A program made the translations under genes and the position numbers. A DNA stretch of 64,000 nucleotides from the NCBI GenBank assembly GCA_963922205.1, contig CAWUHX010000160.1, positions 124,001 to 188,000 on the forward strand, given 5' to 3'. Under the pieces are notes generated by a model that saw nothing but the letters and a program-made list of their open reading frames with translations, made no database searches and had not been told where the DNA came from. Position 1 is the first letter of the stretch. The number at the start of each line of letters is the position of its first letter. Source of the DNA: Romanomermis culicivorax. Lineage: Eukaryota; Nematoda; Enoplea; Mermithida; Mermithidae. Positions 61,001 to 64,000 of this stretch are shown here, in pieces.

Positions 61001-62393
61001 AAAATACCGTAGGACTGAGAGAAACGTCACGCGCTGTTATCTTTGTATTATACATGCACATAGGGTATCGGAAGGGTATTGGATTACTATACCCTGAAGG
61101 TCGAAGTGAAGTTTTGCTATAGGCCCAGTTTCAGAAACTAAAGAACTGGAATATTGTTCAAAAACTAAAAATATAAGCAAAATATTTCTGATGAAGATCA
61201 GATTGAGAATATGCTCAGTTGAAAGAGAGATAAAGCTTGATCTATTTGCTTCGACTATATGTCAATAATTATTTTTTTCTCTAACAATACAAACAAGAGC
61301 AATGTACACTTAAGCAATGCAAAAAAGCTTTAAAATATGGTGCTTGATGGAAAATGAGATAAATCAGTGTTAACTGCTTCATCCAGCTCAATTTCATTAG
61401 GTCGTTTTTTCTTGATTTGACTTAGATCATCAGTGCGTAAATGTTTGTATTTTATGAGAACGTTTCTTCAAAAATAAAATTACTATATACCAAATCCTGG
61501 AAAAAATTACTATGTGCCACATTTTTTACCTTTCCAATACCCTGAGCTACCTGACCTTGTGCATGTATGCTTTTTATGGTTATGAGCTAAATTTCATGTT
61601 CCGTTAAAAAACTGCAAAGGCGACAAATATCGAGAAAATGACAATTGGAAAACGAAAAATCGAGTAGAAATAAAAATTAAATAACATATTCATATGGCTT
61701 GAATATACAAATTTCTTATCATATTTTATCGTGAATGACTTTAAAGTGATTTGATCTAACTTGGCAAAATCTATATTCTCAGATTATTGGGATTTTTTCC
61801 TGGTGTGACTGTCTGTTTTGATTATTAAATTATCTGAAAATTATGATTCTCATATTTTACGAGAAAAAATTGTACGTTTTCCCGTTTTCCCCATGATTAA
61901 AGGTTCGAATTTGTTCCGATAATTTTTTTCTTGTCTTTTACGCAGTCAGCGACAATCGCCGCTCGACGACCGCCAATCGCCGACAAGTCGTCGCCAGCCG
62001 TCCTGTGTACTCAAATGCTAACCGTAATGTCCGCGGCAGCCGGGCTGGCGCCCGGTCGTTCCGCGGCGCTCGCGGCCGTTTTCCACCGCCGCCCGAGCGT
62101 CGTTATTTGCGTGGAGGCTTTCGAGGCCGCGGCAGCGGCGTCGTTTCAGCTTCATCGGCTTACCGTTCGTCTTACACGCTGCCGCCTACATCGTTGATGT
62201 CGACGGCGCTGCCGTCGTTTTCTCGGCCGCCACTTTATCGACCGCCACCAGCGCCGCCGACTGCGCAAGCTATGATTGATATAAGGCGAGACCAGCGGGA
62301 AAAAGAAATGATGGAAAGAATGCGCCAAAAGGAGCAAGAACACAAACAACGAGAAGATATGTTGCGTTTGGAACGAGAGAAAGAAAAATTGAA
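46100..62393 (+). CDS. SAFB: Scaffold attachment factor B (SAFB), 3' end beyond the window
   Basis: Exons are 46100-46210, 52700-52906, 53415-53484, 53950-54634, 54837-54958, 55220-55281, 55344-55517, 59717-59999, 60314-60439, 60524-60586 and 61946-62393, in phase, about 783 residues so far. SAFB is a nuclear matrix protein that binds AT-rich scaffold DNA and RNA. The first exon is the SAP domain ([20 protein letters not shown]), followed by AIENEG. The 53950 exon is acidic. The 55220 and 55344 exons form the [20 protein letters not shown] (RNP2) through [16 protein letters not shown], very close to SAFB. Lys/Ser/Arg-rich exons and an RGG/RE tail ([19 protein letters not shown], then [17 protein letters not shown]) follow. 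The last donor is GTATGA at 62394; frames running to 62454 enter repeat DNA. Intron 1 (6.5 kb) encloses the antisense KCTD gene. Confidence 0.9.
47631..50379 (-). CDS. KCTD8/12/16-like BTB (T1) protein, nested in SAFB intron 1
   Basis: Two minus-strand exons, 50379-50339 (41 nt) and 48345-47631 (715 nt), join in phase (donor GTAGGT, acceptor CTCCAG) to give about 251 residues. Residues 1-100 form the T1-type BTB domain: [23 protein letters not shown], then [18 protein letters not shown] and EAQFYNL. From about residue 120 the H1-type C-terminal domain follows ([49 protein letters not shown]), ending YSEFIFYR. This pairing is diagnostic of KCTD8/12/16, cytoplasmic oligomers that in vertebrates attach to GABA-B receptors and shape G-protein signalling. 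The insect-type role is inferred only. The second intron boundary keeps the R codon split as AG/A. It lies wholly inside the first SAFB intron on the opposite strand. Confidence 0.9.
50380..52000. other. SAFB intron 1, upstream of KCTD exon 1
   Basis: It presumably contains the KCTD promoter and 5' UTR. No motif can be defended. No other gene was seen. Confidence 0.35.
52001..52385. repeat. Decayed M2-like repeat in SAFB intron 1
   Basis: It ends CCGTTACATGTAT and contains GACCTC, CCCTCCCC and AAAAATTTGGGGAAT features matching reversed M2 copies at 16286 and 17798. The left boundary and TSD are unclear. Confidence 0.45.
56269..59024. mobile_element. M3-type element enlarged by nested insertions, SAFB intron
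   Basis: The outer ends CATGCGTGTAATTG and CTACAGGTATG are inverted, with GTTAAAA duplicated on both sides (56262-56268 and 59025-59031). Inside, a TTAGCACGGG-type element (about 56345-57000, homologous in reverse to 13700-14200), a related TTTGCTAGCAC piece (about 57170-57300) and the ATATCCGG element at 57314-59012 expand a normally about 220-bp MITE to 2.8 kb. Confidence 0.7.
57314..59012. mobile_element. ATATCCGG-type hAT-like element, copy 3
   Basis: The left end TAGTGACGTTCCTTGG and right end GATGAAAATCACTT are inverted, with ATATCCGG motifs near both. Flanks CATACAGG and TCTACAGG share six of eight bases. The interior follows the order of 38760-40560. No ORF is credible. Confidence 0.7.
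61049..61569. mobile_element. CATACATGCACA-type MITE in SAFB intron 10
   Basis: The left end TATACATGCACATAGGG and right end CTTGTGCATGTATG are inverted (a GGGTATTGG motif is shared inside). Flanks CTTTGTAT and CTTTTTAT match at seven of eight bases. This fits a hAT-type insertion related to the CATACATG families. Confidence 0.7.
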
Positions 62394-62454
62394 GTATGAC
62401 AAATATATCGAGTGGCATATTTTGAGAATATCGTGTCCGAGTCTACGTCCATAA

Positions 62455-63809
62455 TTTTGAAAATTGTGGGTCCGGGTCTAAAATTTTAATATCGGGTCCG
62501 GGTACCCAATACATCCAAGACACGTTGGTCCGATATAGAACTATACATCAAATTTAGTTGGGTTCGTTTTAAATTTGGAAAACAGAAATTTTTCGAAAAC
62601 TTTTGTTTGAAAAATTCGAAAATTGCAAACAGTTTCTTGATTATCTGAATCAGTTAACCGAATCTGAACAAGATTAACAATTTTTTCGGGTTTTACTCAT
62701 AGATACCAACTTTTAGAACACAGATTTTTAAAATGTTCATATTTCAAATCGCCTTACTTCAACAATCATCAAGTGATGAAAAATTAAGAATAAAGCCATC
62801 AGAAAAGTTAAAATGAAGAACTAAACGTTGAATATTAATGATCAGTGAACATGACAGGCGCACTGAAACAATTAAATACTGATTGAGAAAAAGAAAAGGT
62901 ACTTGACTTCCTCAGAGCCTCGCTTGAGTCCAAATGATAAATATGTCTGAAACAAGTGCTAATAAGAAAAAAGTGCCTCTGTTTCGTACGCCTAGTATAA
63001 TAAAGGTGTTTCGCATTTTTGTCCGATTGTAAGGTCAATAATAGCCAACAATGAATTCGTATTATTGAATTCTTATTGTAACCAATCGCAAACAACCCTT
63101 CGAAAATTGTTCTAGTCGATTGTACCACAACTTGGCACCCGTTGTAACTTAGCACCTTGAATTATACTTTGGCGTCCGTGCGATATTAGAAAAATTAATT
63201 TATAAATTTGAAAGTACATCCCGTGGTTAGATTGATAAAAAATATTGATTAAAAAAGAACGATACAGTAACACAGAGTTTACAAAAATCTGCTTAAGTAA
63301 TTAGAGTAGAAATTTATATTCTGTGATAAGCAAACTTGAAATCACTGGTCCTTTTGCTCATCTTAGTTTCCTATTGGCTCATTCTTGATAGGAAATTTAC
63401 ATTTTGAACTGAACGTGCCTAAAATTCATGAACATTTTTCGAGTGGGATTAGATAAGCTCCAAAGATTCCGCAAAGGCAGACATTGAAAAAAATTGCTAA
63501 TACAAATTCTTTGTGTAATCATTCCACTTGAGGAATGGTACTGTTAACTGGCAACCATAGGAGAGGACAAACTAAAAATAAAAAAAGAAAAACTGCAAGC
63601 TAGCCAATAAAAGCATAACATGTTCATAATTAGCTCTCAACTTGTCACTTGATCACTTTAAGAATTAGTTTGATTGGGTTTTAGTCGGCTGTTCAAATCT
63701 ATTTAGTTCTCTGACCTCCCACTATTCGTCATTTGTGTTCTAAGTTTTCCATAAAATATTCAGATATCCTGATATTTTTTCATATCAGTATATCCGACGA
63801 ACATGACTA
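62455..63809. mobile_element. ATATCCGG-type hAT-like element, copy 4
   Basis: From about 62740 it follows copies 1 and 3 (AATCATCAAGTGA, CATCAGAAAAGTTAAA, ACTAAACGTTGAATA), ending in the inverted terminus CGACGAACATGACTA. The left end is not sharply defined; GGGTCCGGGT motifs at 62460-62510 may belong to it. It lies in the SAFB intron starting at 62394. Confidence 0.6.
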
Positions 63810-64000
63810 ATCAACATATTGCTCAGATCTTCCTCTAGTACACAGTTTTTACCATTTTGTGTAGGAATTATTTATAATTTTTCATCTGAAAAGCCTGGAA
63901 AAGTCATGGAATTTTATTTTGGATTCATAGGTTCATTGTCGTGATTACTTATACAAAATAACCAAGGAATAATTTTTTGTTTTCGGAAGTCTCGACCCAT
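63810..64000. other. SAFB intron, no further feature seen
   Basis: Unique-looking AT-rich sequence up to the window edge, without an exon I can support. Confidence 0.4.

Noticed and set aside
61931-62197. Alternative frame over the SAFB RGG exon
   Set aside because: It is out of phase with the upstream exon; the RGG/RE-rich frame matches SAFB.
62394-62454. SAFB stop codon at 62454 or a transposon inserted in the exon
   Set aside because: A GTATGA donor at 62394, like the one at 55518, ends the exon before the repeat, so neither is needed.
1-64000. tRNA, rRNA or snRNA genes
   Set aside because: No cloverleaf, conserved A/B boxes or rRNA core sequence was recognised by eye; a tRNAscan/Infernal run would be decisive.

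Overview
This is a 64-kb stretch of nuclear DNA from an animal, most likely a small arthropod. The evidence is five spliced genes or gene parts with short GT-AG introns and metazoan protein families, a very high load of nested hAT-type DNA transposons, LINEs and one Ty3/gypsy LTR element, and overall AT richness. A 100-N gap at 22254-22353 is flanked on both sides by the same 42-nt synthetic sequence in inverted orientation. It contains the SMART-type PCR adapter used in amplified low-input long-read libraries, which suggests a tiny-bodied specimen. The species cannot be named from the sequence.

Layout. 2-37: RGG-rich end of an upstream gene. 1.4-8 kb: two broken LINEs on the minus strand, one split by a 1.4-kb DNA element and one by another LINE 3' end. 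8-14.3 kb: layered hAT-type elements and MITEs, several dated relative to each other by perfect 8-bp target-site duplications (TSDs). 14.85-18.6 kb (+): a CIR1-type corepressor gene in seven exons, with MITEs in its introns. 18.5-21.8 kb (-): a five-exon, two-lobed transferrin with a signal peptide and a GPI-type tail (melanotransferrin-like), convergent with CIR1. 22.4-35.95 kb (-): an old, broken Ty3/gypsy element with gag, pol and an unidentified 4.5-kb block of extra ORFs between integrase and the 3' LTR. It is itself interrupted by a hAT carrying a truncated but open transposase and by a MITE. 36-45 kb: LINE fragments and large nonautonomous elements with ATATCCGG-rich ends. 46.1 kb to beyond the window (+): a scaffold attachment factor B (SAFB) gene with SAP domain, acidic region, RRM and RGG/RE-rich tail. 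Its first intron contains, on the opposite strand, a complete two-exon KCTD8/12/16-like gene (47.6-50.4 kb). The SAFB introns hold further nested elements.

The host genes do not form a pathway. CIR1 and SAFB are nuclear RNA/transcription factors, transferrin is an extracellular or membrane iron-binding protein, and the KCTD protein is a cytoplasmic tetramerising adaptor. I found no new cellular system. The most unusual items are the extra ORF block in the LTR element, the gene nested in the SAFB intron, a 63-bp MITE with a perfect TSD, a GGCGC...GCGCC palindrome shared by unrelated repeats, and the assembly artefact at the gap. Exon boundaries, TSDs and identity counts were read by eye; no searches were run.
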